Counted from the stretch's first letter, positions 31,708-41,672 are shown. The stretch is 64,000 nt of DNA from Pleurocapsa sp. PCC 7327 (GCF_000317025.1 NC_019689.1:2147501-2211500); one strand, 5' to 3'. Program-made: numbers and translations. The notes: generated from the letters alone by a model not told the origin.

Positions 31708-33162
31708 TTATTGATGAGGTGATAATTGCGAAGTGCAAACCGATAATTGCGAATTGGGTTGACCAATTGGCGAAATATTGGCTGAAGTCTGCGTCTGAGG
31801 CGTAACTCTGCGAAGTTTGGCTCCCAACTGACTCAGCTTTCCTTCTAGATTGTCGTACCCTCGGTCTAAATGATGCAATCCTTGAACGATTGTCTTGCCT
31901 TCGGCGGTTAAACCTGCCAGTACCAAAGCGGCTGAAGCGCGTAAATCGGTTGCCATGACGGGAGCGCCCAATAACCTGGGCACGCCTTTGACGATCGCGT
32001 GATTTCCTTTAACGCGAATGTCGGCTCCCATGCGATTTAATTCTGCCACGTGGCGCAGGCGGTTTTCAAACACCGTCTCGCTAATGACGCTGTTTCCTTC
32101 GGCAATGGCGAGAAGTGCCATAAACTGTGCTTGCATATCCGTGGGAAATCCTGGATAGGGAAGCGTTTCGATATCAGTCGCCCGCAGGGCGCCAGGTACG
32201 ACGCGCAAGCGATTGGGGGCATCTGTAACGACTTGAGTGCCGATCTCTTGCAATTTGGCAATTACGGGAGCCAAGTGTTCGGGAATGACGGGATATAGGC
32301 TAATTTCTGAGTCAGTAATCGCTCCAGCTACGAGAAAAGTTCCCGCTTCAATGCGATCCGGGATGATAGAATAATCCGTTTCGTGCAGGCGATCGACTCC
32401 AGAAATAAGAATCGTATTGGTGCCAGCGCCGCTAATTTGCGCTCCCATTGCTCGACAGAAATTAGCCAAATCTTCGACTTCTGGCTCTTGAGCGGCATTT
32501 TCAATGATAGTTTCGCCTTCCGCTAAAGTGGCTGCCATCATCAGCGTTTCTGTAGCGCCAACGCTGGGATAGTCTAAGTAAATTTTTGCTCCCTGCAATC
32601 TGCTTCTTCTTCCCCTGACGCAAGCATGAACCATGCCGTGTTCGATGCGAACGTCTGCTCCCATCGCTTGCAAACCGCGAACGTGGAGATCGACAGGTCT
32701 CGCTCCGATCGCGCATCCCCCTGGCAGAGGAACGCTAGCAACGCCTAGTCTAGTCAACAAAGGACCAATGACAAAAAAACTAGCTCTCATTTGAGAGACA
32801 AGATCGTAAGGCGCTTGGGATTTCCCAATATTGCTAGCATCCACATCTAAAATGTTGCCCTGCCTGTTGAGCTTGACTCCTAGAGCTTCCAGAATTTGCT
32901 CCATCCGCGTCACATCTACTAAGATCGGCACGTTCTGAAGCCGACATTCATCGGAACATAGGAGTACCCCTGCCATGATCGCTAGGGCAGAATTTTTGGC
33001 GCCGCTAATTCGGACTTCTCCTTCGAGAGACGCTCTACCCCAGATCTGTAAAATGGGTTGCTCGTCTTCGGGCTGGGAGAGGGGATGATTGGAACTATGC
33101 AGGGAGTTTATGGCTTTATCCTCCAAATATTGGGAAATCTTAATGTTTTTTTGGACGTACAT
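31708..33162 (-). CDS. murA: UDP-N-acetylglucosamine 1-carboxyvinyltransferase
   Basis: 484 residues of the EPSP-synthase-fold MurA, first committed step of peptidoglycan synthesis (PEP plus UDP-GlcNAc). The conserved Lys is in ISGAKNSAL. The PEP-binding/fosfomycin Cys is in [39 protein letters not shown]-like [26 protein letters not shown] and [12 protein letters not shown] follow. It is longer than the usual 420-450 residues at both ends: an N-terminal extension of about 38 residues, and a tail after [13 protein letters not shown] whose DNA resembles a spacer repeat. The enzyme should be fosfomycin-sensitive because Cys is present. Confidence 0.95.
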   Translation of the reverse strand: MYVQKNIKISQYLEDKAINSLHSSNHPLSQPEDEQPILQIWGRASLEGEVRISGAKNSALAIMAGVLLCSDECRLQNVPILVDVTRMEQILEALGVKLNRQGNILDVDASNIGKSQAPYDLVSQMRASFFVIGPLLTRLGVASVPLPGGCAIGARPVDLHVRGLQAMGADVRIEHGMVHACVRGRRSRLQGAKIYLDYPSVGATETLMMAATLAEGETIIENAAQEPEVEDLANFCRAMGAQISGAGTNTILISGVDRLHETDYSIIPDRIEAGTFLVAGAITDSEISLYPVIPEHLAPVIAKLQEIGTQVVTDAPNRLRVVPGALRATDIETLPYPGFPTDMQAQFMALLAIAEGNSVISETVFENRLRHVAELNRMGADIRVKGNHAIVKGVPRLLGAPVMATDLRASAALVLAGLTAEGKTIVQGLHHLDRGYDNLEGKLSQLGAKLRRVTPQTQTSANISPIGQPNSQLSVCTSQLSPHQ

Positions 33163-33313
33163 TTTGCCTACTAGATTTTACCGAAAAGATTGTAAAGATC
33201 CCGATTAATTAATTGGCTTTCAAATTAAGGACACAGACCATTAATAATGTTTCCAGTCAATGGTTGACGAATCTTATTCGGTGAATCATAATAAGAGATT
33301 GGGCGTTATATTT

Positions 33314-33397
33314 GCGGAACTGGCGGAATTGGTAGACGCGCTAGATTCAGGTTCTAGTGTCTGCAAAGACTTCCGGGTTCAAGTCCCGGGTTCCGCA
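33314..33397 (+). tRNA. tRNA-Leu (anticodon CAG)
   Basis: 84 bases fold as a class II tRNA. Acceptor GCGGAAC pairs with GTTCCGC, followed by discriminator A. The anticodon stem is CTAGA/TCTAG with loop TTCAGGT, so the anticodon is CAG. A long variable arm follows, then the T arm CCGGGTTCAAGTCCCGG. The CCA end is not encoded. Confidence 0.96.
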
Positions 33398-33478
33398 TTT
33401 GCAAGGTAAAAGTAAAAAGGTAAAAGGCAAAAGTGCAACTTTTTAACTTTTTATTTTTGCTTCCTTAGTACTCAAGGC

Positions 33479-34273
33479 ATGATTACGAGTCTTCAGAATC
33501 CTCTCGTCAAACAGATGCGCAAGCTACACTCCTCTAAAGGTAGGCGCGAGCAACATCTGTTTTTATTAGAGGGAACTCATTTGCTAGAGACGGCTTGCGA
33601 GAGCAATTGTTCCTTAGCAACAGTTTGTTGCACCGAGCAATGGCGAGATCGCTACCCACAATTATGGGAAAAAGCGTCTAAGCAAGCTCAAAGAGTGGAG
33701 ATAGTCTCCCCAGAAGTTTTAGGCGCGATCACAACGACGGTTCATCCCGATGGAGTAGTTGCCACTGCTTTACGCATAATAGATCGACCCGCAAAGCTAG
33801 CTCATCTAAAATTGGGATTAGTTTTAGAGCGATTGCAAGATCCTGGAAATTTGGGAACGATTATTCGTACCGCCGTTGCTGCTGGGGCAGATGGGTTATG
33901 GCTGAGCGACGATAGCGTCGATGTCGATAATCCAAAAGTTTTGCGCTCGTCTGCCGGGGCGTGGTTTCGCTTGCCAATTATCATCAGTTCCAATTTAACC
34001 GAAATCGTAGCAGACTATCGATCGCGGGGAGTACAAATAGTCGCGACGCTGCCTAAAGCCAAGAAACTGTATTGGGAAATTGATTTTACCGGCCCGACTT
34101 TAATTTTATTGGGCAATGAAGGGGCAGGACTGACACAAGAATTGGTTTCTCTATCCAACTTGCAAATAAAAATTCCTCTGGGTGAAGGAGTAGAATCGTT
34201 GAATGTTGCGATCGCGGCCGCTTTATTATTGTACGAAGCTCAACGACAAAGAAGGATTGAATCCTACTCTTGA
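33479..34273 (+). CDS. TrmH/SpoU family RNA methyltransferase
   Basis: 264 residues. An N-terminal substrate-binding region (HSSKGRREQHLFLLEGTHLLE, read as about 17-36) precedes a SPOUT knot domain with LVLERLQDPGNLGTIIRTA (motif 1), LILLGNEGAGL (motif 2) and IPLGEGVESLNVAIAAALLLY (motif 3). It transfers a methyl group to ribose 2'-OH in rRNA or tRNA; the target cannot be read from sequence. It lies 81 bases after tRNA-Leu, in the same direction. Confidence 0.9.
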   Translation: MITSLQNPLVKQMRKLHSSKGRREQHLFLLEGTHLLETACESNCSLATVCCTEQWRDRYPQLWEKASKQAQRVEIVSPEVLGAITTTVHPDGVVATALRIIDRPAKLAHLKLGLVLERLQDPGNLGTIIRTAVAAGADGLWLSDDSVDVDNPKVLRSSAGAWFRLPIIISSNLTEIVADYRSRGVQIVATLPKAKKLYWEIDFTGPTLILLGNEGAGLTQELVSLSNLQIKIPLGEGVESLNVAIAAALLLYEAQRQRRIESYS

Positions 34274-34362
34274 ATCTTTGATTTTAATTTTGCGATCGCG
34301 CTCCCGACATCTACGCTAAGATTGGCTATTATGTGTCGTGTTCTCTACTCGATCGGGGAAAC

Positions 34363-35274
34363 TTAAACGCAATTTAACTCAGGCTTTTCTATAGGAGGAA
34401 TTCCAGCAAGATCGAGGATTTGAGGAATTAAATCTTCTCGCTTAACTGCCATCAGATGAACGCCTTGGCAGACTTGCTTGGCTAAGCGCACTTGTTCGGC
34501 GGCAATGTTTACGCCTTCTTGAAGAGGATCGGGCGCATCGGCTAAGCGTTTGATGATGTCTTCTGGAATCTGAACGCCTGGAACATTTTTGTTGATAAAT
34601 TGAGCATTTTTAGCCGATTTAAGCAAGAAAATTCCTGCTAAAATAGGTTTATTGCTTCCGGCAGCGATTTGATTCATAAACTTATCCAGTCGCTCGAAAT
34701 CCGTAATCAATTGGCTTTGGAAAAACTGCGCCCCAGCTTCTACTTTGCGATCGAATCGTTGCTGCAAACTCGACCAACTCTTTAACTGCGGATCGACGGC
34801 AGCGCCCGCAAATAAATCTAGCGGTTCGTCGGGCAGGGGTTGATTTTTGAAATCTAAGCCACTGTTGAGGTTGGCAATTAATTTGAGGAGTCTAACCGAT
34901 TCCAATTCAAACACAGACCTCGATTCTTTGCGATCGCCTGCTTTAACCGGATCGCCTGTTAGCGCTAAAATAGTGCGGATTCCCAGAGCATGTGCGCCCA
35001 TTAAATCTGCTTCTAGTCCAATGCAGTTGCGATCGCGACAGGCAATCTGACAGATAGGTTCGATGCCGTGCTGTAATAAAATTACTGATGCTGCGATCGA
35101 AGACATTCGCACGACAGCGCGACTTCCATCGGTGATGTTCAAGGCATGAACTCGATCTTTGAGAAGTTTTGCCATTTCTAGCATTCGTACTGGATTGCCC
35201 CCTTTCGGAGGAGTCACCTCAGCAGTGATCAGAAATTCTCTATCTTGAACGGCACGACGAAATCTAGTTGTCAT
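34363..35274 (-). CDS. metF: Methylenetetrahydrofolate reductase
   Basis: 303 residues, the length of the short bacterial MetF. FLITAEVTPPKGGNPVRMLE (about 14-33) starts the barrel with the conserved Glu. ALNITDGSRAVVRMSS, GIRTILALTGDPVKAGDR and GAQFFQSQLI fit the family. It reduces 5,10-methylene- to 5-methyl-THF for methionine synthesis. It is convergent with the RNA methyltransferase gene, and a repeat spacer separates it from trpS. Confidence 0.88.
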   Translation of the reverse strand: MTTRFRRAVQDREFLITAEVTPPKGGNPVRMLEMAKLLKDRVHALNITDGSRAVVRMSSIAASVILLQHGIEPICQIACRDRNCIGLEADLMGAHALGIRTILALTGDPVKAGDRKESRSVFELESVRLLKLIANLNSGLDFKNQPLPDEPLDLFAGAAVDPQLKSWSSLQQRFDRKVEAGAQFFQSQLITDFERLDKFMNQIAAGSNKPILAGIFLLKSAKNAQFINKNVPGVQIPEDIIKRLADAPDPLQEGVNIAAEQVRLAKQVCQGVHLMAVKREDLIPQILDLAGIPPIEKPELNCV

Positions 35275-35303
35275 TAGTGATTCGATGAAAGGATTTTGAA
35301 TGA

Positions 35304-35396
35304 AAGGATTGGAGATTAGTTAGTAGTTAGTGGTTGGTGGTTAGTTTTCTCCCTTGTCTTCTCACCCTCTCACTTCCTCCCACACTCCCCGTCTTA
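35304..35396 (-). repeat. Composite spacer repeat (ACTAACT runs plus C/T-rich block)
   Basis: Read on the minus strand: a G/A-rich block containing GGAGTGTGGGAGGAAGTG, then several ACTAACT-type heptamers. The same order occurs at about 42400-42495 and 62465-62582 on the plus strand. It separates trpS from metF. Confidence 0.65.
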
Positions 35397-35399
35397 TAA

Positions 35400-36410
35400 C
35401 TAGAGAGGTGGTAGATAACCAAGGGCATTTTTAACTCGCTCTAGGGTTTTATTGGCAACCGCCTCGGCTTTTTGGCGACCTTCTCGCAATATAGAGTCTA
35501 AATAGTCCCTATTATCCATAATTTCTTTATATTTGTCTTGGATTGGTCTAAGAGCTTCGATGGTAACTTCAGCAAGCAAGGGCTTAAACTGTCCCCAACC
35601 CATATCCCGACATTCTACTGCCACTTCTTGTTTCGTCTTTCCTGACAAGATCGTGTAAAGAGTTAATAAATTATTGCATTCGGGGCGTTCTGGATCGTCA
35701 AAAGTCAAACCTTTGATAGGATCGGTTTTACAGCGCTTAATTTTCTTCTCAACTAATTCTGGCGGATCGAGAAGATTGATCCGACTCATATCTGAAGGAT
35801 CTGACTTAGACATCTTGCTTGTGCCATCCGTCAGACTCATCACTCTAGCCCCTTCTTGACGAATTAGCGGTTCGGGAAGTTTCAAGACGGGTTTCTCTTT
35901 GCTTCCGTATTTATCGTTGATTCGTATGGCAATATCGCGCGTCAGTTCCAAGTGTTGCTTTTGATCTTCGCCGACAGGAACTTTATCGGCATCATAAAGT
36001 AAAATATCGGCTGCCATTAAGACGGGATAATCCAATAAACCAACGCTAACGTTTTCGCCTTGTTTGACGGCTTTTTCTTTGAACTGGATCATCCTCTCCA
36101 ACCAGTTTAGAGGCGTGACACAGTTAAGCAGCCATGTAAGTTCGCTGTGCGCGCTAACGTGGGATTGGACGAAAATAGTGGAGTACTGTAAGTCGATGCC
36201 GCAAGCTAAATAGAGTGCGGCGATGGTATAGGTATCGTGGGCTAGGGTTTTGGGATTGTGCGGTACTGTAATGGCGTGTAGATCTACTACGCAAAAGTAA
36301 TTGTCATAATTGCTCTGAATTTCGACCCAGTTACGAATTGCCCCTAGATAGTTGCCTAAATGTAAGTTGCCCGTGGGTTGAACCCCAGATAAAACTCGCT
36401 GTTTTGCCAT
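35400..36410 (-). CDS. trpS: Tryptophanyl-tRNA synthetase
   Basis: 336 residues, the usual bacterial length. It is a class I synthetase: the HIGH-like motif is in GVQPTGNLHLGNYLGAI (about 8-24) and the KMSKS motif in DGTSKMSKSDPSD. YPVLMAADILLYDADKVPVGEDQ is the tryptophan-pocket region. It charges tRNA-Trp. It is divergent from menC, with a 93-base gap. Confidence 0.96.
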   Translation of the reverse strand: MAKQRVLSGVQPTGNLHLGNYLGAIRNWVEIQSNYDNYFCVVDLHAITVPHNPKTLAHDTYTIAALYLACGIDLQYSTIFVQSHVSAHSELTWLLNCVTPLNWLERMIQFKEKAVKQGENVSVGLLDYPVLMAADILLYDADKVPVGEDQKQHLELTRDIAIRINDKYGSKEKPVLKLPEPLIRQEGARVMSLTDGTSKMSKSDPSDMSRINLLDPPELVEKKIKRCKTDPIKGLTFDDPERPECNNLLTLYTILSGKTKQEVAVECRDMGWGQFKPLLAEVTIEALRPIQDKYKEIMDNRDYLDSILREGRQKAEAVANKTLERVKNALGYLPPL

Positions 36411-36503
36411 TATTTGCGATCGAATTGGTCAGGAGGATGACAGAGGGTTTGTTATTCTACATAATTTTTTACAATTATGCCTCATGCCAGACTTTCATAG
36501 AAG

Positions 36504-37421
36504 ATGTACTATCATTTTGAATTTCGTCCCTATCAACGCCGTTTCCGTCAACCTTTGAAAACCAGTCGCAGAATTTGGGAAATAAGAGAAGGTATTATTC
36601 TACGTTTGACTGATGAAATCGGTAGAATGGGTTGCGGCGAGATTGCCCCTTTGCCTTGGTTCGGTTCGGAAACTCTAGCACAGGCGTTAGCATTTTGCGA
36701 GCAATTGAAGGGAAAATTCACACAAGCAACAATACAAGCGATTCCAGAGGATTTACCTGCTTGTCAGTTTGGGTTTGAATCGGCGTTGGAGGATTTATTT
36801 CGTGCAGAGGGGGAGAGAGGAAGACTTTCTTTTAGTTATCTATTACCTGCTGGGGAAGATGCTTTACAGGCGTGGGAAATTCTTCAGTCATCAACTACCT
36901 TCAAATGGAAAATTGGCGCGCTCGCAATCGCAGAGGAAATTAAAATATTTAAGAAGCTAGTTCGCACATTACCAGCAGGAGCAAAGTTACGATTAGATGC
37001 TAATGGGGGATTGAGTACAGAAGAAGCAAAAGCTTGGTTAGAAGTAGCTGATGAGATGCAGATTGTTGAGTTTATCGAACAACCTTTATCGCCTCAAGAG
37101 TTCGATCTAATGTTAGATTTAAGTACCAATTATTCTACTGCGATCGCATTGGATGAATCTGTTGCTAATCTACAACAATTGGAGGATTGCTATCAAAAAG
37201 GATGGCGAGGGATATATATTATTAAAGCTGCGATCGCGGGTTCTCCTCAACGCCTGCGTCAGTTTTGTCAGCGGCATAAAATTGATGCCGTATTTTCTTC
37301 AGTTTTTGAAACTAAAATTGGTAGAGAAGCAGTATTGCGTCTAGCAGCAGAACTTTCTAACCCAAATCGCGCTATAGGTTTTGGGGTAGGTCATTGGTTT
37401 GAAAAAGATGATGGATTCTGA
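36504..37421 (+). CDS. menC: o-Succinylbenzoate synthase
   Basis: 305 residues of the enolase superfamily. Catalytic features in order: the Lys pair in TFKWKIGAL, the metal ligands in LRLDANGGLS, EFIEQPLSP and IALDESVAN, and the second catalytic Lys in IYIIKAAIAGS. It dehydrates SHCHC to o-succinylbenzoate for phylloquinone, the photosystem I electron carrier in cyanobacteria. menE lies downstream in the same direction but is separated by a 691-base repeat-filled spacer. Confidence 0.92.
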   Translation: MYYHFEFRPYQRRFRQPLKTSRRIWEIREGIILRLTDEIGRMGCGEIAPLPWFGSETLAQALAFCEQLKGKFTQATIQAIPEDLPACQFGFESALEDLFRAEGERGRLSFSYLLPAGEDALQAWEILQSSTTFKWKIGALAIAEEIKIFKKLVRTLPAGAKLRLDANGGLSTEEAKAWLEVADEMQIVEFIEQPLSPQEFDLMLDLSTNYSTAIALDESVANLQQLEDCYQKGWRGIYIIKAAIAGSPQRLRQFCQRHKIDAVFSSVFETKIGREAVLRLAAELSNPNRAIGFGVGHWFEKDDGF

Positions 37422-37496
37422 GACCGATGAAGAAGTAAACATTAAAATCTCTCCAAGCAATAAATTTCTTGGCTAACAGCATAAGCATCAATCAAC

Positions 37497-37625
37497 GCCT
37501 AGAACTAAAGTTCTAGGCTCAAAGCTCAGCTCGATTAAAATCGACTGAAATTCCTCCTATCAGGTATTCTTTAGAAGACTTTTTCGCTCAACCGGGAAAT
37601 TAATGACAACAGCAGTTGTTGAGAA
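37497..37625 (+). repeat. Hairpin element (copy B)
   Basis: It starts with a perfect hairpin GCCTAGAACT-AA-AGTTCTAGGC (37497-37518), then TCGATT-AA-AATCGA (37531-37544). After that comes a core that matches the reverse complement of about 52902-53030 with few changes, including the segments AAAGTCTT.TAAAGA and GACAAC.GC.GTTGTTGAGAA. GTTGxGAAxxGTGCAAGAT at its right end is shared with copy A at 18266. Confidence 0.8.
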
Positions 37626-37750
37626 TGGTGCAAGATCTCAGTTAAAATGGACTGAAAGTCTTATCTAATAATCTTTGGTTGTTGAAGGATATGCTAGAGA
37701 TTACTAGCTAATTCATAGTAAGCGACAAGACTACGTACTTACTTCTCTGA

Positions 37751-37912
37751 CAGGTTATCCCAAAAGTATAGTATGTCATATTGAGCGGAGCGATCGCGAA
37801 GCGAAACATCTTATAGCAATTCGCAATTGGTAATTATCAGTTCGCAATTAGCCAGCAGCTCTGGGTGTCAGGCTTTTTCCTCGATCGTTTGTAGCGTTCT
37901 TGTTTAGAGATG
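37751..37912 (+). repeat. Dispersed spacer repeat, copy 1
   Basis: It begins CAGGTTATCCCAAAAGTATAG, contains TGAGCGGAGCGATCGCGAAG and GCAATTCGCAATTGG, and ends near TGTAGCGTTCTTGTTTAGAG. The same order of blocks is found in direct orientation at 48476-48694. A shorter relative (GTCATGCTGAGTG...) is near 60165. Confidence 0.75.
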
Positions 37913-38112
37913 GTCTTATAGCACTTTTCAGTTAGATGAGAGACCCAATTGGTCGATTGGGGGATAGCGAAGCTTCTTTGAGCATCGAGGGAAAAGGGAA
38001 AAAATCCTGTATTCCACTCACTCAAAAATCCATCTAGTATACTAACTCCCAACAGAGATGCTTCGTTACGTTCTCCTGCACTCAGAATGACTCAGATGTC
38101 CTCTGACTAACC

Positions 38113-39513
38113 ATGCATGGAAATCTCCTTACTCCTGAGCATTTATTAGAATATCTAAAACAGCGCACTAAAGAAGATTGGCTGATTGGTTATGATAGTC
38201 AAAATTTTTATTTACTTGTAGAACAATTCTTGATTCAATTAACTCAACTTTCAAAAGAAAAAAAATCGCCGAATATTCTTATAGCAGAAGAAGACCCCTA
38301 CCAATTTCTTGCTGCCTTACTTGCTGCTGTTGCTGCTAACTGTCACGTTTTTCTCTGCAATCGAGATTGGCAACAACAAGAATGGCAACAAGTTTTCGAT
38401 CTAGTTCAACCCAATTCAATTTTAGGAAAATCGTTATTTATTCCTAGCAGTTCATCACTAAATCTTCACAAAAGACAAATGACTGATGATCGAGGACAAA
38501 AAATTATGATTCCAACCGGAGGGTCATCAGGAAAAATTCGTTTTACTATTCATACCTGGGAAACACTGACAGCTTCAGTAAAAGGGTTTTGCCAATACTT
38601 TAATATCGATAGTGTCAATTCTTTTTGTATTTTACCACTTTATCATGTTAGTGGTTTAATGCAATTCATTCGTTCTTTTCTAACAAAAGGAAACCTAGCT
38701 ATTTTGCCATATAAAGCCTTGAGAGCGGGAGAAAAAGTTAATATAAATTTCTCAGATTTTTTTATTTCATTAGTGCCAACACAGTTACAATTTCTCTTGC
38801 GATCGCAGCCAGATTGGCTCTCACAATTCTATACTGTACTACTAGGAGGTGCTCCTGCATGGCAATCTCTTTTAGAAACTGCTAGAAAGTATCGAATTAA
38901 ACTAGCGCCAACCTACGGAATGACAGAAACCGCTTCCCAAATCGTTACGCTTAAGCCCGAAGCATTTCTAAGTGACAATCATAGTAGCGGTCAAGTTTTA
39001 CCTCACGCAAAAGTGACTATTTGTAGCGATTGCAATGAGCGATTAGAACCCAAGCAGACGGGTATTATTACTGTAGAAGCAGAGTCTCTTTTTCTAGGTT
39101 ATTATCCAGAGATCGCTCGCGATCGCAAATCTTTTCAAACAGACGATTTAGGATATTTTGATGAAAAAGGAAACTTGTATATCATCGGACGTAGCAGTCA
39201 GAAAATTATTACGGGTGGAGAGAATGTCTTTCCAAAAGAAGTAGAAGCCGCTATTTTAGCAACTCAATTAGTAACCGATGTTGCCGTAATCGGTTTATCT
39301 GACTGCCAATGGGGGCAAGTAGTAACCGCTATCTATGTTCCCAAACAGAAGAGTTTATCTTCCAAAGAACTTAAAATTGCGATCGCGGATAAGATCGCTA
39401 AATTTAAACAACCTAAATATTGGATTCCAGTAGAAAACATTCCTCGCAACCAGCAAGGTAAAGTAAACTACCAACAGTTGCAACAAATCGCTACAAATCA
39501 ATTAGGTCATTAG
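38113..39513 (+). CDS. menE: o-Succinylbenzoate-CoA ligase
   Basis: 466 residues of the acyl-adenylate-forming (ANL) family. The phosphate loop is IPTGGSSGKIRFTIHTWETL (about 134-153). The adenylate motif is APTYGMTETASQIVTL. FQTDDLGYFDEKGNLYIIGR is the hinge region. The C-terminal catalytic Lys is probably in the final NQQGKVNYQQL. It activates o-succinylbenzoate with CoA in phylloquinone synthesis. Identity rests on family resemblance plus the menC neighbour upstream. Confidence 0.88.
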   Translation: MHGNLLTPEHLLEYLKQRTKEDWLIGYDSQNFYLLVEQFLIQLTQLSKEKKSPNILIAEEDPYQFLAALLAAVAANCHVFLCNRDWQQQEWQQVFDLVQPNSILGKSLFIPSSSSLNLHKRQMTDDRGQKIMIPTGGSSGKIRFTIHTWETLTASVKGFCQYFNIDSVNSFCILPLYHVSGLMQFIRSFLTKGNLAILPYKALRAGEKVNINFSDFFISLVPTQLQFLLRSQPDWLSQFYTVLLGGAPAWQSLLETARKYRIKLAPTYGMTETASQIVTLKPEAFLSDNHSSGQVLPHAKVTICSDCNERLEPKQTGIITVEAESLFLGYYPEIARDRKSFQTDDLGYFDEKGNLYIIGRSSQKIITGGENVFPKEVEAAILATQLVTDVAVIGLSDCQWGQVVTAIYVPKQKSLSSKELKIAIADKIAKFKQPKYWIPVENIPRNQQGKVNYQQLQQIATNQLGH

Positions 39514-39603
39514 ATAAGCATTCTCGATCGCGTTCCTCATCCAGGTGACTGAATAATTAATAATTTATAATTCATAATTAACGATCTCAAAAGTTGAAAA
39601 ATT

Positions 39604-40599
39604 ATGCTTAAAGGAGGAAGCAGAGCGCTGCTTGACGCGATAGGCTTCTCAAAGTTGGCGTTTGAGTTTTCTTTGCCGATACCGATAGCTTGGCAACTTA
39701 GTTTGGATTATAATTTAAAAAATATGCAAAAGAAACAGCTTTTTACAGTTTATAAAGCCTTAGAATGTCGTCCAGATAACTATCAAGACTGGTATCGCAT
39801 GGGCGATGCCTTACGCTTGCAAGGGAATCATCGAGAAGCGTTACTTAGCTATGAAAAGGCAATAGAATATTATCCCAGAGATTACTGGGCTTGGTATAAG
39901 CGCGGTATGACGCTAGAAGAATTAGGACGCTACGAAGAGGCAGCTGCTAGCTACGAAATCGCCTCAATAGTACAACCAAATAATTACTGGTCTTGGTACG
40001 ATCGAGGGTGTCTGTGCCTAGAAAAGCTAGGGGATTACGAAGGCGCGATCTCCTGTTTCGACAAAGTACTAGAAGCCTATCCCAACGACTACTGGGCGCA
40101 CTATCGCCAAGGAGAAGCCTATCGCTTTGCAGGCAACTATGAAAGCGCGATCGCTTGTTACGATAGAGCATTAGAAAAACGACCAAACGACTACTGGAGT
40201 TGGTATCGTCGTGGCGATGCCTTTCGCAGTAGGGGCAAATTGGAAGAGTCCTTGACGAACTATCAAAAAGCCGTAGAAAGCAAACCCCAAGATTATTGGG
40301 CTTGGTATCAGCAAGGCGTTATTCTACAGCAGCTACAGCGCTACGGCGAAGCGATTTCATGTTACCAGCATGCCTTAAAAGTCGAACCAGAAGATGACTA
40401 TACCCACTATAACCAAGCTTGCTGTCAGGCGGCATTAGGTAAGGTCAATGAGTCTCTCGATAGCTTAGAAAAAGCAATCGACCTTTATCCGGAAATTTAT
40501 ATCGAATTAGCTCATTCCAACGGAATTTTTGACGATTTGCGCCAAAAATCTAGGTTTGAAGCTTTAATGGCAAAATCGTGCCATTATCGAACTGACTGA
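39604..40599 (+). CDS. Tetratricopeptide-repeat protein
   Basis: 331 residues with about seven 34-residue TPR units from residue 44 on. Each unit opens with an aromatic signature (DYWAWYKRG, NYWSWYDRG, DYWAHYRQG, DYWSWYRRG, DYWAWYQQG) and carries the A-x-x-x-Y-x-x-A helix pattern. TPR stacks bind protein partners. The ATG at 39724 may be the true start, because residues 1-40 are unlike a TPR and their DNA resembles spacer sequence. Only 17 bases separate it from the DUF3616 gene, so the two are probably cotranscribed. The partner is unknown. Confidence 0.85.
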   Translation: MLKGGSRALLDAIGFSKLAFEFSLPIPIAWQLSLDYNLKNMQKKQLFTVYKALECRPDNYQDWYRMGDALRLQGNHREALLSYEKAIEYYPRDYWAWYKRGMTLEELGRYEEAAASYEIASIVQPNNYWSWYDRGCLCLEKLGDYEGAISCFDKVLEAYPNDYWAHYRQGEAYRFAGNYESAIACYDRALEKRPNDYWSWYRRGDAFRSRGKLEESLTNYQKAVESKPQDYWAWYQQGVILQQLQRYGEAISCYQHALKVEPEDDYTHYNQACCQAALGKVNESLDSLEKAIDLYPEIYIELAHSNGIFDDLRQKSRFEALMAKSCHYRTD

Positions 40600-40616
40600 C
40601 AAAACCCCTCAAACCA

Positions 40617-41672
40617 ATGATACCTACTAAATTAATCGAGCAAGTTAAACTCGACTTTAACAACGTAAATCCTTCAAAATCTATCCATCAAGACTTATCT
40701 ACAGCCGTATTTACCTCGCCAGATACGCTTTGGGTTGCCTCCGATGAAATCAATGCGATCGAACGACTAAAAAAGGTTGATGGGAAAACTTTTGGAGAGC
40801 ATCAATCTTTTCATTTATCGCAATTGCTAAATAATTTTAATGATGAGGAAAAAGAGGTCGATATCGAAGGAATGGATTATGATGGAAACTATCTTTGGTT
40901 AATCGGATCTCACAGTACCAAACGAAAAAAAGCGAAACTAGATAATATTAACAGACTTCAGACAATTAAACAAGATAAAAATCGCTATCTTCTCGCTCGC
41001 ATTCCTTTGGTTGGAGATAAGTTAGAAAAAGAAGCTAATAACCGACAAGCCGCTTACTTAGAACGTAACCCATTTGGAACCAATCAACTAATAGAAGTTC
41101 TTAAAAACGATCCGTACATTGGAGACATTCTCTCTATTAATTTACCAGGAAAAGATAATGGTTTTGATATTGAGGGTTTGCTCGTTCGCGAGGAAACAAT
41201 TTTAATTGGCTTGCGAGGGCCTGTTTTGCGAGGAATTGCAATTATCTTGGAAATTTCTGTTGAAGAAAAAGAAGCAGGAATTCTCTCGTTAAAATCTATT
41301 AATAATGAAGGGCAACGCTACAAAAAACACTTTTTAGATTTAGATGGATTGGGCGTGCGCGATCTCTGTCTAGATGGAGAAGATGTTCTAATTCTCGCAG
41401 GTCCAACCATGGATTTAGATGGAACGTTGCGAGTTTTTCGCTGGCAAGGCGCTTTTGGTTTACCCGATAAGAGTTTTTCAGTACAAAAAGAAGGCACGTT
41501 AGCAACTTTATTTGATATTCCTTATACTAGCGGCAGCGATCGCGCTGAAGGGTTAACCTTATTTCCTCATGCCAATGCAGCTAAAGCTGTCTTGGTCGTC
41601 TACGATTCGCCCGACTCGAAAAGAATTATCGAACCTGCCGGAGTTTTAGCAGATGTGTTTGCCTGGGAATAG
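40617..41672 (+). CDS. DUF3616 domain protein
   Basis: 351 residues matching the DUF3616 family: VDIEGMDYDGNYLWLIGSHS (about 81-100), DNGFDIEGLLVREETILIGLRGPV and LDGLGVRDLCLDGEDVLILAGPTMD. The repeating D-x-E-G and L-I-G/A-G strands suggest a beta-propeller-like fold, like the esterase-like phytase family. No signal peptide is visible. Function is unknown. It directly follows the TPR gene. Confidence 0.82.
   Translation: MIPTKLIEQVKLDFNNVNPSKSIHQDLSTAVFTSPDTLWVASDEINAIERLKKVDGKTFGEHQSFHLSQLLNNFNDEEKEVDIEGMDYDGNYLWLIGSHSTKRKKAKLDNINRLQTIKQDKNRYLLARIPLVGDKLEKEANNRQAAYLERNPFGTNQLIEVLKNDPYIGDILSINLPGKDNGFDIEGLLVREETILIGLRGPVLRGIAIILEISVEEKEAGILSLKSINNEGQRYKKHFLDLDGLGVRDLCLDGEDVLILAGPTMDLDGTLRVFRWQGAFGLPDKSFSVQKEGTLATLFDIPYTSGSDRAEGLTLFPHANAAKAVLVVYDSPDSKRIIEPAGVLADVFAWE

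Larger units (their letters stand above)
37422..38112. other. Repeat-filled spacer between menC and menE
   Basis: 691 bases without a supportable gene. It contains a hairpin element (37497-37625) and a second dispersed repeat (37751-37912), both annotated separately. It probably also carries the menE promoter. Confidence 0.6.

Noticed and set aside
31464-31766. 100-codon frame between the FkbM remnant and murA
   Set aside because: It overlaps the 3' end of murA, is strongly AT-biased and has no recognisable content.
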